Positions 52,521 to 61,477 of a DNA stretch of 64,000 nt are shown in pieces (the stretch's first letter is position 1; the number at the start of each line of letters is the position of its first letter). The stretch comes from Candidatus Woesearchaeota archaeon (GTDB taxonomy: Archaea; Nanobdellota; Nanobdellia; Woesearchaeales; GW2011-AR9). Made by a program: the position numbers and the translations under genes. The stretch is from assembly GCA_018676855.1 (NCBI GenBank), contig JABHDY010000003.1, positions 509,907-573,906 of the forward strand, written 5' to 3'. Below the pieces are notes generated by a model. The model was not told the DNA's origin and made no database searches. It saw only the letters and a program-made list of their open reading frames with translations.

Positions 52521-53234
52521 ATGAAACCATTAATAGAACTTAAAGATGTCTGGAAAACGTATTATTTGGGAGAAAACGTATTAGATGTTCTTAAAGGTGT
52601 TAATGTTACGATTGATAAAGGCGAGTTTGTTGTTATTATTGGCCCCTCTGGAAGTGGAAAAAGTACGTTAATGAACCAAGTTGGTGTGCTTGACATTCCG
52701 ACAAGTGGAACAATATTTCTTGAAGATAAAGACATCTCAACACTTGAAGAATCTGAACTTGCACAATTACGAGGTAAGAAAATTGGATTTGTATTTCAAC
52801 AGTTTAATTTAATTCCAACACTTACAGCACTTGAAAATGTTATTCTGCCAAGTATTTTTCAGAACACTCCTGAAGTAGTAAGATTAAAAAGGGCAAAAAG
52901 TCTTCTTACAAAGGTGGGTCTTGGCGATAGAATGGACCATAAACCAACAGAACTTTCAGGTGGACAACAACAACGAGTTGCAATTGCACGGGCATTAATT
53001 AATGATCCTGACATTATTCTTGCTGATGAACCAACGGGAAATTTAGATTCAAAAGCTGGTGAACAAGTAATGGAAATGCTTGCAGAGTTACATACTAAAG
53101 AAAAAAAGACTATCATTTTGGTAACACACGACACAAATCTTGTTGGATATTCAGAAAAAACTATTCGAATAAAAGATGGCCTTATTGTTAGTATTTCGGG
53201 CGGTAGGTCTTCCCATAAGAATGGAAAGAAATAA
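52521..53234 (+). CDS. MacB/LolD-type ABC transporter ATPase
   Basis: 237 residues. Walker A GPSGSGKSTLMNQ, Q-loop FVFQQFNLIPTLTALENV, signature LSGGQQQRVAIARAL, Walker B IILADEPTGNLD and H-loop THD. This is the LolD/MacB/FtsE class that powers FtsX-type permeases. Completes the four-gene module from 48687. Confidence 0.97.
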   Translation: MKPLIELKDVWKTYYLGENVLDVLKGVNVTIDKGEFVVIIGPSGSGKSTLMNQVGVLDIPTSGTIFLEDKDISTLEESELAQLRGKKIGFVFQQFNLIPTLTALENVILPSIFQNTPEVVRLKRAKSLLTKVGLGDRMDHKPTELSGGQQQRVAIARALINDPDIILADEPTGNLDSKAGEQVMEMLAELHTKEKKTIILVTHDTNLVGYSEKTIRIKDGLIVSISGGRSSHKNGKK

Positions 53235-53304
53235 TTCAAGAAAAATGTAGAAAATAACGTATACTATATCTCTATACAAGAATATCTTCTAAATCATATA
53301 AATC

Positions 53305-53312
53305 TTTATAAA
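53305..53312 (+). promoter_or_regulatory. TATA box of the DsbA-cupredoxin gene
   Basis: TTTATAAA with a ~22-nt leader containing GGTGAGGGTGAT before the ATG at 53359. Confidence 0.55.
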
Positions 53313-53358
53313 TCATCCTTACTAAAAATATACGTAAAAAAAGGGTGAGGGTGATTTT

Positions 53359-55014
53359 ATGGAACAAAAACAATTAGATGAAATTGATGAGTCATATTTA
53401 GGAGAAGAATTTCTTGACGAGGATCTTATGGAAGAAGAGGTCAAAGTTGAAAAAGTACGTGCTTCTCCAAAGAAAGTTAAAAAACCAGTTAAGAAAGCAA
53501 AAGCAGTCAAATCTACTTCCAAAAAAGTAGAAGATAATGTTGTTTCTAAAAAAGTGCCAGAAACAGTTCATGTTATGAATGAGGATCCTATTTTTGAAAA
53601 GAAAGAAGAAATTGTAGAACCAGTAATTCAAGTTACACCAAAAGAACCGAAACAAGAAGAGCCTTCAAGTCCATCTCCATCAACTCCTGTTGATCCTTGG
53701 AACGAAGATGATTCTGATTCTGGTACGGGCCTTTTCAAAGAAATTTCTACGTGGAAAACTCTTGCAGGAATTCTTGTAATACTACTTGTTGTTTCAGTAT
53801 TCACTCAAGGTTTTCATCTTTCTGAGGGTAATACCGTAACAGGGGATGCAACGTTATCATTATCTGAAGCTGAACAGAAAGCATTGACGTATGTGAACAC
53901 AAACTTACTTCAACCACCATTTACTGCAGAAGTTGAGGGGTCTAAAGAATTAAATCAATTATATTTGGTAACACTCTCTGTTGCCGGCCAAGCAGTTGAT
54001 TCGTACGTGACAAAAGATGGAACACTATTTTTCCCACAGGGATTTGATCTTACTGGGGACGTAATTGTTGATGTTAATGATGAACCACAAAATTTAGGTT
54101 CACCTGTTGACGTTCGTGTTGATGACGATGCTGTTAAAGGAAGTGCAGATGCACCCGTAACAATAATTGAATTTAGTGATTATGAATGTCCATTCTGTGG
54201 TAAGTATGTACAGGAAACATATCCACAGATTGTAACGGAATACATTGATACTGGAAAAGTACAATATGTTTTCAGAGATTTTCCTTTAGACTTTCATCAA
54301 AACGCACAGAAAGCGTCAGAAGCTGCAGAATGTGCAGGTGAACAGGGAAAGTATTGGGACATGCACGACCAATTATTTGCAAATCAGAATTTGTTAGATG
54401 TTGATAATCTTAAACGGTACGCACTAAACCTTGGTTTAGATACGGATGAGTTTGATACGTGTTTAGATTCTGGTTCAATGGAAGCGGAAGTTCAAAAAGA
54501 TATGGCTGATGGCCAAAAAGCTGGCGTGTCAGGCACTCCTGCATTTTTCATTAACGGAAAAATGATTAGTGGCGCTCAACCATTCTCTGCGTTTAAAACA
54601 GAGATTGAAGCGGCATTATCTGCGTCTGGTGTTGAACCTACACCTCTTCCTGTAGAACTTGAAGATCCCGTTGATGAGGAACCTGTTGAGGTAATTGAAG
54701 AACCTGAGCCCGTTGTTGAAGAACCTGAACCAGAACCGGCGCCTGTTGGTCAAGACGTTTCTATGGCTCTTTCAGCAAAACGATGGTTATTCTCACCAGA
54801 ACAAATTACTGTTCAGGAAGGAGATAGAGTGAAACTACGAATAAGTCCAGTAAATTTAGATTTCACATTTGCCATACCAGGTTTAGATGTTGCAGAAGAT
54901 GTTTCGGGTACAACTACAATTGAGTTTACTGCAAGTAAGGCAGGTTCATACGAATTTCTTTGTGGAAGTTGCGAAGATTGGCGCGGAATGGTTGGAACAT
55001 TGGTTGTTAAGTAG
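53359..55014 (+). CDS. Membrane-anchored DsbA-like thiol oxidoreductase fused to a cupredoxin-like domain
   Basis: 551 residues. A cytoplasmic ~125-residue Lys/Glu/Pro-rich N-terminus, one membrane helix (~130-152), then SEGNTVTGDATLSLSEAEQ, an alpha/beta domain, a DsbA-like thioredoxin fold with YECPFCGKY (CPFC near 277) and cis-Pro SGTPAFFING, an Glu/Pro linker, and a C-terminal beta domain ending YEFLCGSCEDWRGMVGTL. The last motif resembles a cupredoxin copper loop with Trp-Arg where His is expected. Likely acts on extracellular disulfides or copper. Confidence 0.88.
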   Translation: MEQKQLDEIDESYLGEEFLDEDLMEEEVKVEKVRASPKKVKKPVKKAKAVKSTSKKVEDNVVSKKVPETVHVMNEDPIFEKKEEIVEPVIQVTPKEPKQEEPSSPSPSTPVDPWNEDDSDSGTGLFKEISTWKTLAGILVILLVVSVFTQGFHLSEGNTVTGDATLSLSEAEQKALTYVNTNLLQPPFTAEVEGSKELNQLYLVTLSVAGQAVDSYVTKDGTLFFPQGFDLTGDVIVDVNDEPQNLGSPVDVRVDDDAVKGSADAPVTIIEFSDYECPFCGKYVQETYPQIVTEYIDTGKVQYVFRDFPLDFHQNAQKASEAAECAGEQGKYWDMHDQLFANQNLLDVDNLKRYALNLGLDTDEFDTCLDSGSMEAEVQKDMADGQKAGVSGTPAFFINGKMISGAQPFSAFKTEIEAALSASGVEPTPLPVELEDPVDEEPVEVIEEPEPVVEEPEPEPAPVGQDVSMALSAKRWLFSPEQITVQEGDRVKLRISPVNLDFTFAIPGLDVAEDVSGTTTIEFTASKAGSYEFLCGSCEDWRGMVGTLVVK

Positions 55015-55052
55015 AAAGATTTTTAACTTCTTTTTCTTTTTCTTATTTTATT

Positions 55053-55628
55053 ATGGCAAAACGAAAGAAATCACAACGTGTGTACAAGATTGGAATGCTT
55101 GTGTTACTTGCATTAATAGTTCTTGGCTTTACTATTCCAGGATTCATTGACCCTACTGGTGAAGATCAGCAAGTTAATGTAGAACCACGATTATGTCAAT
55201 CTGATGCTGATTGCTACTTATTATGTGATGACGTGCCTGAACAAGTTTTATGTTCACAGAACATGTGTGTACGAAATTCTTGTCAAGAGTACGATTTATA
55301 TCCGTACAATTTAGATGCAATACAATTTTCATTAGCAGTTTTTATAGACTCTGATCAGATTGATATTACAAAAAATATGAATGATCAGGATAGTTTTATT
55401 ACATTTGATGGAACAACAGTTTCTGTTTTCTCTGCAGGAATTTCACTTGGTCATATCTTAGAGAAAGTTGATGTTGCGTTTGATTCTGAATGTATTTTTG
55501 TAAATTCTGAAAATTATTGCCGTTCAAACGATGCAGAAGTATCATTGTTTGTGAATAATGAACCATCTTTTGAGTTTGCTTCTTATGTACCGGAGAATGG
55601 TGATGTTGTACGGGTTGTGTACGAATAA
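55053..55628 (+). CDS. Membrane-anchored Cys-rich protein, unknown function
   Basis: 191 residues. Basic start, one membrane helix (~13-33), a compact Cys-rich segment with CQSDADCYLLC, CSQNMC and RNSC, then a beta-rich domain ending FVNNEPSFEFASYVPENGDVV, which reads like a small beta-grasp unit. The gene follows the DsbA-like gene by 38 bases, so it could be a substrate or partner in disulfide formation. Confidence 0.6.
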   Translation: MAKRKKSQRVYKIGMLVLLALIVLGFTIPGFIDPTGEDQQVNVEPRLCQSDADCYLLCDDVPEQVLCSQNMCVRNSCQEYDLYPYNLDAIQFSLAVFIDSDQIDITKNMNDQDSFITFDGTTVSVFSAGISLGHILEKVDVAFDSECIFVNSENYCRSNDAEVSLFVNNEPSFEFASYVPENGDVVRVVYE

Positions 55629-55655
55629 TTTTAGGTTAATCACTCCTTCCAAATA

Positions 55656-55664
55656 TTTATATAT
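55656..55664 (+). promoter_or_regulatory. TATA box of the malic enzyme gene
   Basis: TTTATATAT lies 22-30 bases before the ATG at 55686; in-frame starts at 55668 and 55671 are too close to it. Confidence 0.55.
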
Positions 55665-55685
55665 CTCTTGATGTCTAGAAATACA

Positions 55686-56972
55686 ATGAACAAAGATGAA
55701 AAAAAAGCATTAGAGTATCATTATGAACCTTCTCCTGGCAAGATTGCAGTTGTTCCAACAGTATCATGTACAACTGCTGACGAATTGTCTCTTGCGTACA
55801 CACCAGGAGTTGCGTATCCCTGTATAAAAATTAAAGAGAATGCTGATGATGCGTACAAATACACTATAAAAGGAAATTTAGTTGGCGTTATAAGTAATGG
55901 TACTGCAGTCTTAGGTTTAGGTAATATTGGACCGTTTGCAAGTAAACCAGTGATGGAAGGAAAAGGAATTTTGTTTAAACGGTTTGCAAACATTGACGTG
56001 TTTGATATTGAAGTTGATGAATCAGATCCGCAAAAGTTTATCGATATTGTTGCACCGTTAGAACCAACATTTGGCGGAATCAATCTTGAAGATATTAAAG
56101 CTCCTGAATGTTTTGAAATTGAAGAAAAACTTCGCAAGCGAATGAACATTCCCGTGTTTCACGATGATCAACATGGAACTGCAGTAATTCTTGCAGCAGG
56201 TTTACTGAATGCGTTAGAAATTGCAGATAAGAAAATTGAAAGTATTAAAGTTGTTATGGTAGGCGCTGGCGCTGCAGGAATTGCGTGTGCAAAACTTATT
56301 GTTGACTTGGGTGTTCAGAAAAAGAATATATTTATGTTTGATAGTCAAGGATTGATTGTGAGGTCGCGTAATGTTAATCAGTATAAAGCAGAATTTGCGC
56401 AGGAGAAAGATACAAATTTAGTTGACACAATGAATGGTACTGACGTTTTTATTGGCGTGTCTAAAGCAGGATTATTGTCACAAGATATGGTTCGTTCAAT
56501 GAACAAAACTCCTATTGTGTTTGCTATGGCAAATCCTGATCCAGAGATTACGTATAAAGATGGGGTCGCAGCAAGGAAAGATATCATCATGGCAACGGGC
56601 AGAAGTGATTATCCTAACCAAGTCAATAACGTTTTAGGATTTCCATTCATTTTTCGTGGTGCTCTTGACGTTCGTGCAACGACAATAAATAAAGAGATGA
56701 AATTGGCAGCGGTGCATGCATTAGCGGACCTTGCACACGAACTTGTTCCTCAAGAAATTGTTACGGCATATGGGAAGACGTTTTCTTTTGGAAAAGAATA
56801 TATTATTCCTAAACCGTTCGATCCACGTGTTTTGTATTATGTCGCTCCTGCAGTTGCGAAAGCAGCAATGGAAAGTGGTGTAGCACAAAAACCTTTACAA
56901 GACCTTGATACCTATACAGAAATTCTTAAAGGAATGGCAACACGCCTTTCTCAGGGAAATTTTCATCGGTAG
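55686..56972 (+). CDS. NAD(P)-dependent malic enzyme (oxaloacetate-decarboxylating)
   Basis: 428 residues from ATG 55686. N-terminal domain with [12 protein letters not shown], the substrate/metal block [13 protein letters not shown] and [14 protein letters not shown], and the NAD-binding [16 protein letters not shown]. The C-terminal [10 protein letters not shown] and [25 protein letters not shown] are diagnostic. It makes pyruvate plus CO2 and NAD(P)H from malate. This length is the short MaeA/B-like form without a phosphotransacetylase domain. Confidence 0.97.
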   Translation: MNKDEKKALEYHYEPSPGKIAVVPTVSCTTADELSLAYTPGVAYPCIKIKENADDAYKYTIKGNLVGVISNGTAVLGLGNIGPFASKPVMEGKGILFKRFANIDVFDIEVDESDPQKFIDIVAPLEPTFGGINLEDIKAPECFEIEEKLRKRMNIPVFHDDQHGTAVILAAGLLNALEIADKKIESIKVVMVGAGAAGIACAKLIVDLGVQKKNIFMFDSQGLIVRSRNVNQYKAEFAQEKDTNLVDTMNGTDVFIGVSKAGLLSQDMVRSMNKTPIVFAMANPDPEITYKDGVAARKDIIMATGRSDYPNQVNNVLGFPFIFRGALDVRATTINKEMKLAAVHALADLAHELVPQEIVTAYGKTFSFGKEYIIPKPFDPRVLYYVAPAVAKAAMESGVAQKPLQDLDTYTEILKGMATRLSQGNFHR

Positions 56973-57011
56973 TGCACAGTTTCATCACATTTATTCTACA
57001 TTTCACAAATG

Positions 57012-57019
57012 TTTAAATA
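57012..57019 (+). promoter_or_regulatory. TATA box of the gdhA operon
   Basis: TTTAAATA lies 23-30 bases before the ATG at 57042. Confidence 0.55.
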
Positions 57020-57041
57020 CAATGAATTATGTTAAAATGAT

Positions 57042-58253
57042 ATGACATTTGCAGCAGTTATGACGTTTTTGAAGAAGATTTCTCCTTTGATGAACTTGGG
57101 AGATAAAGAGTTAGAAATACTCTCAACACCAGAAAATGTTTTGCAAGCAGAATTGGATGTTAATGGCAAGAAATATCCTGCGTATCGTGTGCAGTTCAAT
57201 AGTGCTAGGGGACCATACAAAGGTGGTATACGGTATCATCCAGAAGTAGATTTGGATGAAGTTAAGTCGTTAGCATTCTGGATGGCATTAAAAACTGCTG
57301 TTGCAGACATTCCTCTCGGTGGTGGAAAAGGTGGCATTACCGTTAATCCTAAAGAATTGTCTGTTTCTGAGATTGAGGAATTAAGTAGAAAATTTGTTCG
57401 TGCATTTTATGAACATTTGGGACCTAGGAAAGATATTCCTGCACCTGACGTGTACACCACACCACAAATTATGGCATGGATGAGAGATGAATTTGAAAAG
57501 ATTACTGGCGAGAGTGCACCTGGTATGATTACAGGAAAACCGTTAGAATTGGGTGGTTCACTTGTGAGAGATATTGCAACTGCATTGGGAGGAGTGTATG
57601 TTTTAGAAGAGGCCATGGATAAATTAAGTTTGAAAGAAAAGACTGTTGCTATTCAAGGGTTCGGTAATGCTGGAATGAATGCTGCAAAATTATTGATAGA
57701 AAGAGGTTTTACTATTGTTGCCGTCTCTGATTCAAAGGGCGGCATTTATAATAAAGAAGGAGTAGATATTGATGCTGTTATTAACACAAAAAAAGAAAGT
57801 GGAAGCGTTATACATTATTCTAATGCAGAAAAAATAACCAATGAACAATTATTATCTATAGGCTGTGCTGTTCTTGTTCCATCAGCATTAAGTGATGCTA
57901 TTACTAAAGATAATGCTTCTAATGTCAAGGCAAAGATAATTGTTGAACTTGCAAATGGTCCAACAACAACAGAAGCTGACGAGATTCTTCATTCAAAGAA
58001 CGTGTTAGTGTTGCCAGACATTCTTGCTAATGCTGGTGGTGTTACCGTTTCATATTTTGAATGGGTTCAAAATAATACAAATGATTATTGGGACGAAGAA
58101 TTAATTAAAACTCGTCTTAAAGAAAAGATGGTTACTGCGTTTAATGGTATTTGGCAATTGTACTCTCAGAACGATCATGATTTTAGAACGAACACGTACA
58201 TGATTGCTATTACAAAGATACTTACTGCAGAAAGGTTACGCGGAAGAATTTAA
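57042..58253 (+). CDS. gdhA: Glutamate dehydrogenase
   Basis: 403 residues. GPYKGGIRYHPEVDLDEVKSLA..MALKTAVADIPLGGGKGGI with the catalytic Lys, PAPDVYTTPQIMAWM, Rossmann VAIQGFGNAGMNAAKLL and ILANAGGVTVSYFEWVQN. Interconverts glutamate and 2-oxoglutarate with ammonia. The ferritin-like gene starts 11 bases later, so the two share a transcript. Confidence 0.97.
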   Translation: MTFAAVMTFLKKISPLMNLGDKELEILSTPENVLQAELDVNGKKYPAYRVQFNSARGPYKGGIRYHPEVDLDEVKSLAFWMALKTAVADIPLGGGKGGITVNPKELSVSEIEELSRKFVRAFYEHLGPRKDIPAPDVYTTPQIMAWMRDEFEKITGESAPGMITGKPLELGGSLVRDIATALGGVYVLEEAMDKLSLKEKTVAIQGFGNAGMNAAKLLIERGFTIVAVSDSKGGIYNKEGVDIDAVINTKKESGSVIHYSNAEKITNEQLLSIGCAVLVPSALSDAITKDNASNVKAKIIVELANGPTTTEADEILHSKNVLVLPDILANAGGVTVSYFEWVQNNTNDYWDEELIKTRLKEKMVTAFNGIWQLYSQNDHDFRTNTYMIAITKILTAERLRGRI

Positions 58254-58264
58254 GAGGTGGAAAT

Positions 58265-58561
58265 ATGTTACATGAAGATAGAAATAAAATGAACGAAAAA
58301 ACGTTAAATTTGAAAAGAGCAATTGATTCGTTAAAAGAAGAACTTGAAGCTGTCGATTTTTATAATCAACGAGCAGACGCGTGTACTGACGAGAATCTAA
58401 AGAAAATTTTAGTACACAATGCAAATGAAGAAAAAGAACATGCAGCCATGCTTTTAGAGTGGATTCGTCAGAATGATACTGATTTTGCAAAAGAGCTTAA
58501 GGAATATCTTTTCTCTGAAGAGAAAGATGTAGCTTCCGTCGAAGAGAAGAATTTTTCTTAA
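58265..58561 (+). CDS. Encapsulated-ferritin-like (EncFtn) iron oxidase
   Basis: 98 residues from ATG 58265 (GAGGTGG upstream). The core SLKEELEAVDFYNQRADACTD and NEEKEHAAMLLEWIRQND matches the EncFtn family. By alignment with the Rhodospirillum rubrum protein, Glu26, Glu56 and His59 correspond to the ferroxidase residues; Tyr33 is kept while the neighbouring Trp is Phe32. The C-terminus (SVEEKNFS) lacks the usual encapsulin targeting peptide, and no shell gene is in the window. It may act without a shell. Co-transcribed with gdhA. Confidence 0.88.
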   Translation: MLHEDRNKMNEKTLNLKRAIDSLKEELEAVDFYNQRADACTDENLKKILVHNANEEKEHAAMLLEWIRQNDTDFAKELKEYLFSEEKDVASVEEKNFS

Positions 58562-58583
58562 TTTTTCTTATTTTCTTTCTTTT

Positions 58584-59249
58584 TTATTCTTGTGGGTTCC
58601 ACAATTTCATGGTTTCTATGCCTTCTTTTGTTTGTAAACAGAATGCAATTTGTTCAGGAGATACTTTTTCATCAGTAGAACTTACTGTGGAAAGACAATC
58701 TACAAAGTATATGTTATTGTGCATATCTCTCGTATCAAACATTGTTCTAAAAATCATTGGATCAACAGGAGTATTTACCGTAACTATTTCTGCCATACTA
58801 ATATCAAAAATAAATGCCTTATAACTATCTTCTATAATTAACCACTGTGCAATTTCTTGTAATGTTTCTTGTTGCGCACCAGCATATACTTGATCAACAA
58901 GTTTACGAGTTGACGCATACGTGTTTTTCATTACTGCTCGTTCATCTTCAAAATTAATAAATGCATCTCTTAGAAAGACATTACTTCTGTACAACGAATC
59001 TGTTAAATCTTCAAATGTTGCACCATCTTTATGAAAACTGTAATAATTATATATCATGAAATATGGGTCAAGTGGTCCTTCTAATGCTGTCCTTTGTGCT
59101 TCACCAATCATTGCTTCTTCACTGTCTCCTAACAATACAAGTATGGTAAAACCACCAACAATGATAAAGACCATAAGAATACTTAACACGTGCTTATGTT
59201 GTAAAAAGTCTATAAATGGTGTGTGTTGCGTACTTTTCTTTTTTTGCAT
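58584..59249 (-). CDS. Membrane-anchored protein, unknown function
   Basis: 221 residues. One N-terminal membrane helix (~20-42), then EEAMIGEAQR and a helical external domain with a single Cys pair (FVDCLS, IAFCLQ). The [VI]-x-G-E-A-Q stretch resembles that of the lipoprotein at 61478-61957. Function unknown; it is divergent from aspS. Confidence 0.6.
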   Translation of the reverse strand: MQKKKSTQHTPFIDFLQHKHVLSILMVFIIVGGFTILVLLGDSEEAMIGEAQRTALEGPLDPYFMIYNYYSFHKDGATFEDLTDSLYRSNVFLRDAFINFEDERAVMKNTYASTRKLVDQVYAGAQQETLQEIAQWLIIEDSYKAFIFDISMAEIVTVNTPVDPMIFRTMFDTRDMHNNIYFVDCLSTVSSTDEKVSPEQIAFCLQTKEGIETMKLWNPQE

Positions 59250-59313
59250 AGTAGGAATAAGTAAAATTTACTCCTATTTAAATGTTAATGTTTGTTTCAC
59301 AACCGAAAACTGC

Positions 59314-59329
59314 GTTTCTGAAACAGAAA
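59314..59329 (+). promoter_or_regulatory. Palindrome in the divergent intergenic region before aspS
   Basis: GTTTCTGAAAC (59314-59324) and the overlapping TTTCTGAAACAGAAA form inverted repeats just upstream of a weak TATA-like CATAAAA. A possible operator; no regulator is implied. Confidence 0.3.
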
Positions 59330-59364
59330 ACCATAAAAACTACCTCCTATTTTAGCATTCTACA

Positions 59365-60672
59365 ATGGAAAGAACACTTATACAAGACCTTACAAAGAAT
59401 GTTGGCAAAGAAGTCCTCCTTCAGGGATGGGTTCAAGAATTACGTAATTTAAGTAAAATTAAATTTATTATTCTCCGTGATCGAAGCGGCGATATGCAAA
59501 CCCTTGCATTTAAGGGAGAAACGCCAGATGACGCTTTTAATCTGATAGATACTGTTACAAACGAATCTGTTGTTGAGATTGTTGGTATTCCAAAAGAGAA
59601 TAAAGAATCTCGATGGGGTATTGAAGTTATGATAAACTCTATAAAAGTACTTTCTGAATCGGCTGTACCATTACCAATAGACAATTCAGATAAAAGTCAA
59701 ACAAATATTGATAAACGTCTTGACTTTCGTTTTTTAGATACACGAAACAAAAAACATCACGCAATATTTACTGTACGAAGTAAGATTTCAAAGATTGTTA
59801 CAAATTTTCTTGATGGTAAAGGTTTTACAAATATTAACACGCCGAAGATAACAACGTTAGGTGTTGAATCTGGAGCAGAATTGTTTAAAGTAGATTATTT
59901 TGGTAAGCCGATTTATTTATCACAATCACCACAAATTTATAAACAAATGTTTGTTGCTGGCGGTTTTGAAAGAGTGTACGAAATAGCACCCGTTTTTAGA
60001 GCAGAAAAATCTCACACTACACGACATTTAACAGAATTTACTGGCGTTGACTTTGAAATGGGTTTCATTAAGGACGAAACAGAGATAATGGACCTTATTG
60101 AAGAAATGTTTATTGATTTGGTAACAATGTTGAAGAAAGAAGCTGGTGACGAACTTACTTTATTAGGGGTTGAACATACAGTTCCTACAAAGATTCCTCG
60201 TATGACAATGAAAGAAGCGAAAGAAATGCTTAAAGCGAAAGGTCGATCCTATAAAGATGATGACGATCTAGATCCAGAGGGTGAAAAGTTGTTAGGAAAA
60301 CTTGTAAAAAAGAAATTTGATTCAGACTTTGTGTTCGTGACAAATTTTCCCTGGGAGATCCGCCCATTTTATCATATGAAACCAGAAGACGATCCAAAAG
60401 GAACAAAGTCATTTGATTTATTGTTTAACGGTGTTGAGATTTGTACGGGTGCACAGCGTGAACATCGATTAGACATTTTATCTGAACAAGCTAAGGAGAA
60501 AGGAATGGACATGAAAGATATGGTAAAGTACGCAGAAATCTTCAAGTATGGTTGTCCTCCTCACGGCGGTGTTGGGTTTGGATTAGATAGGATAACTCAA
60601 AGATTACTCCAATTAGATAATATTCGTGAAGCTGTTTTACTTCCGAGGGATCCTGAAAGGATGGACCCTTGA
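59365..60672 (+). CDS. aspS: Aspartyl-tRNA synthetase, archaeal type
   Basis: 435 residues. N-terminal OB fold (VLLQGWVQELRNLSKIKFIILRD), then class II motif 1 (FLDGKGFTNINTPKI), motif 2 (YEIAPVFRAEKSHTTRHLTEF) and motif 3 (HGGVGFGLDRITQRLL). It lacks the bacterial insertion domain. Archaeal AspRS may be discriminating or also charge tRNA-Asn; I cannot decide which from the sequence. Confidence 0.97.
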   Translation: MERTLIQDLTKNVGKEVLLQGWVQELRNLSKIKFIILRDRSGDMQTLAFKGETPDDAFNLIDTVTNESVVEIVGIPKENKESRWGIEVMINSIKVLSESAVPLPIDNSDKSQTNIDKRLDFRFLDTRNKKHHAIFTVRSKISKIVTNFLDGKGFTNINTPKITTLGVESGAELFKVDYFGKPIYLSQSPQIYKQMFVAGGFERVYEIAPVFRAEKSHTTRHLTEFTGVDFEMGFIKDETEIMDLIEEMFIDLVTMLKKEAGDELTLLGVEHTVPTKIPRMTMKEAKEMLKAKGRSYKDDDDLDPEGEKLLGKLVKKKFDSDFVFVTNFPWEIRPFYHMKPEDDPKGTKSFDLLFNGVEICTGAQREHRLDILSEQAKEKGMDMKDMVKYAEIFKYGCPPHGGVGFGLDRITQRLLQLDNIREAVLLPRDPERMDP

Positions 60673-60697
60673 TTTTTCTTTATTTTAATTATTAAAT

Positions 60698-61387
60698 CTA
60701 AGAACAAACTGGTCTTTCATAGTTATGGTGAGGTTGATTAGGATATTGACATAATTTAGTCTTCATCTCTCGTTCTGCTAAGTCAAACGCGTATTGTTGG
60801 TATTCACATGGAACAACTTCATTTTGTGATACAGAAAAAAGATAGTTTATATGTGTGCCATACACACTCTTAAAATCGTAATCTCTTCTATTAACTCCTG
60901 GCTCATAAGGTGTGGGAAAGCTACAAGAAGTCCTTATAACTGTTTCTGCTAATTCTTCAAACGAATTGAAATCATGGTCCTCTTTATGACTGTATTGGTG
61001 ACCTTCTTGATATTTGTGGTTCGCTTCATGGTACAAAATTGCTGCATTACCTACTTTCTTTGAAATTCTATCTTGGTCATCATTAAAAAATGTGGGACAG
61101 ATAAAAACAAAACTATTACTTTCACGATTTTGATAATTTGCCGGTCCTTCATAATCACGACATTTTGCACTTATTAATGTTTCTCCATACGCTTGTGGAA
61201 AGGATGCATCATAATATTTAATGTTATTTGATAGGACGAAACGGTATGGAGATGTTTGTTCTTCAATTAATCCATTATTATGGTCCTCGTTGCTCGTATA
61301 TAATAAAAATGTTAAGTACGTAATAACTTGATCAAGATTATTATCTTTTTGCATTCCGCTTATATTAATCTCATTAAAACAGTACAA
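60698..61387 (-). CDS. Zinc metalloprotease-like domain, downstream part of a stop-interrupted reading frame
   Basis: 229 residues counted from a TTG at 61387. HEANHKYQEGH (residues 120-130) has the HExxHxxxxxH layout of metzincin-type zinc sites, but lacks the usual Gly at position 8. The frame stays open upstream without any ATG to 61477, where a TAA is the stop codon of the lipoprotein part in the same frame. Cys residues at 76, 97 and 146 suggest an extracellular location. Either the two parts form one protein by readthrough, or this is a pseudogene, or translation starts at an unusual codon (TTG 61387, ATG 61354). Confidence 0.55.
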   Translation of the reverse strand: MYCFNEINISGMQKDNNLDQVITYLTFLLYTSNEDHNNGLIEEQTSPYRFVLSNNIKYYDASFPQAYGETLISAKCRDYEGPANYQNRESNSFVFICPTFFNDDQDRISKKVGNAAILYHEANHKYQEGHQYSHKEDHDFNSFEELAETVIRTSCSFPTPYEPGVNRRDYDFKSVYGTHINYLFSVSQNEVVPCEYQQYAFDLAEREMKTKLCQYPNQPHHNYERPVCS

Positions 61388-61477
61388 TTGAAATCCAAAA
61401 TAATTTATTTCTTGACATCTTGTTGCAGAAAAACCGTTTCTAATATTTACTAGATTATTTATTTCATTTCCATCTTT

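Noticed and set aside
58265-58561. Encapsulin nanocompartment operon
   Set aside because: No shell protein within the window and no cargo peptide at the C-terminus.
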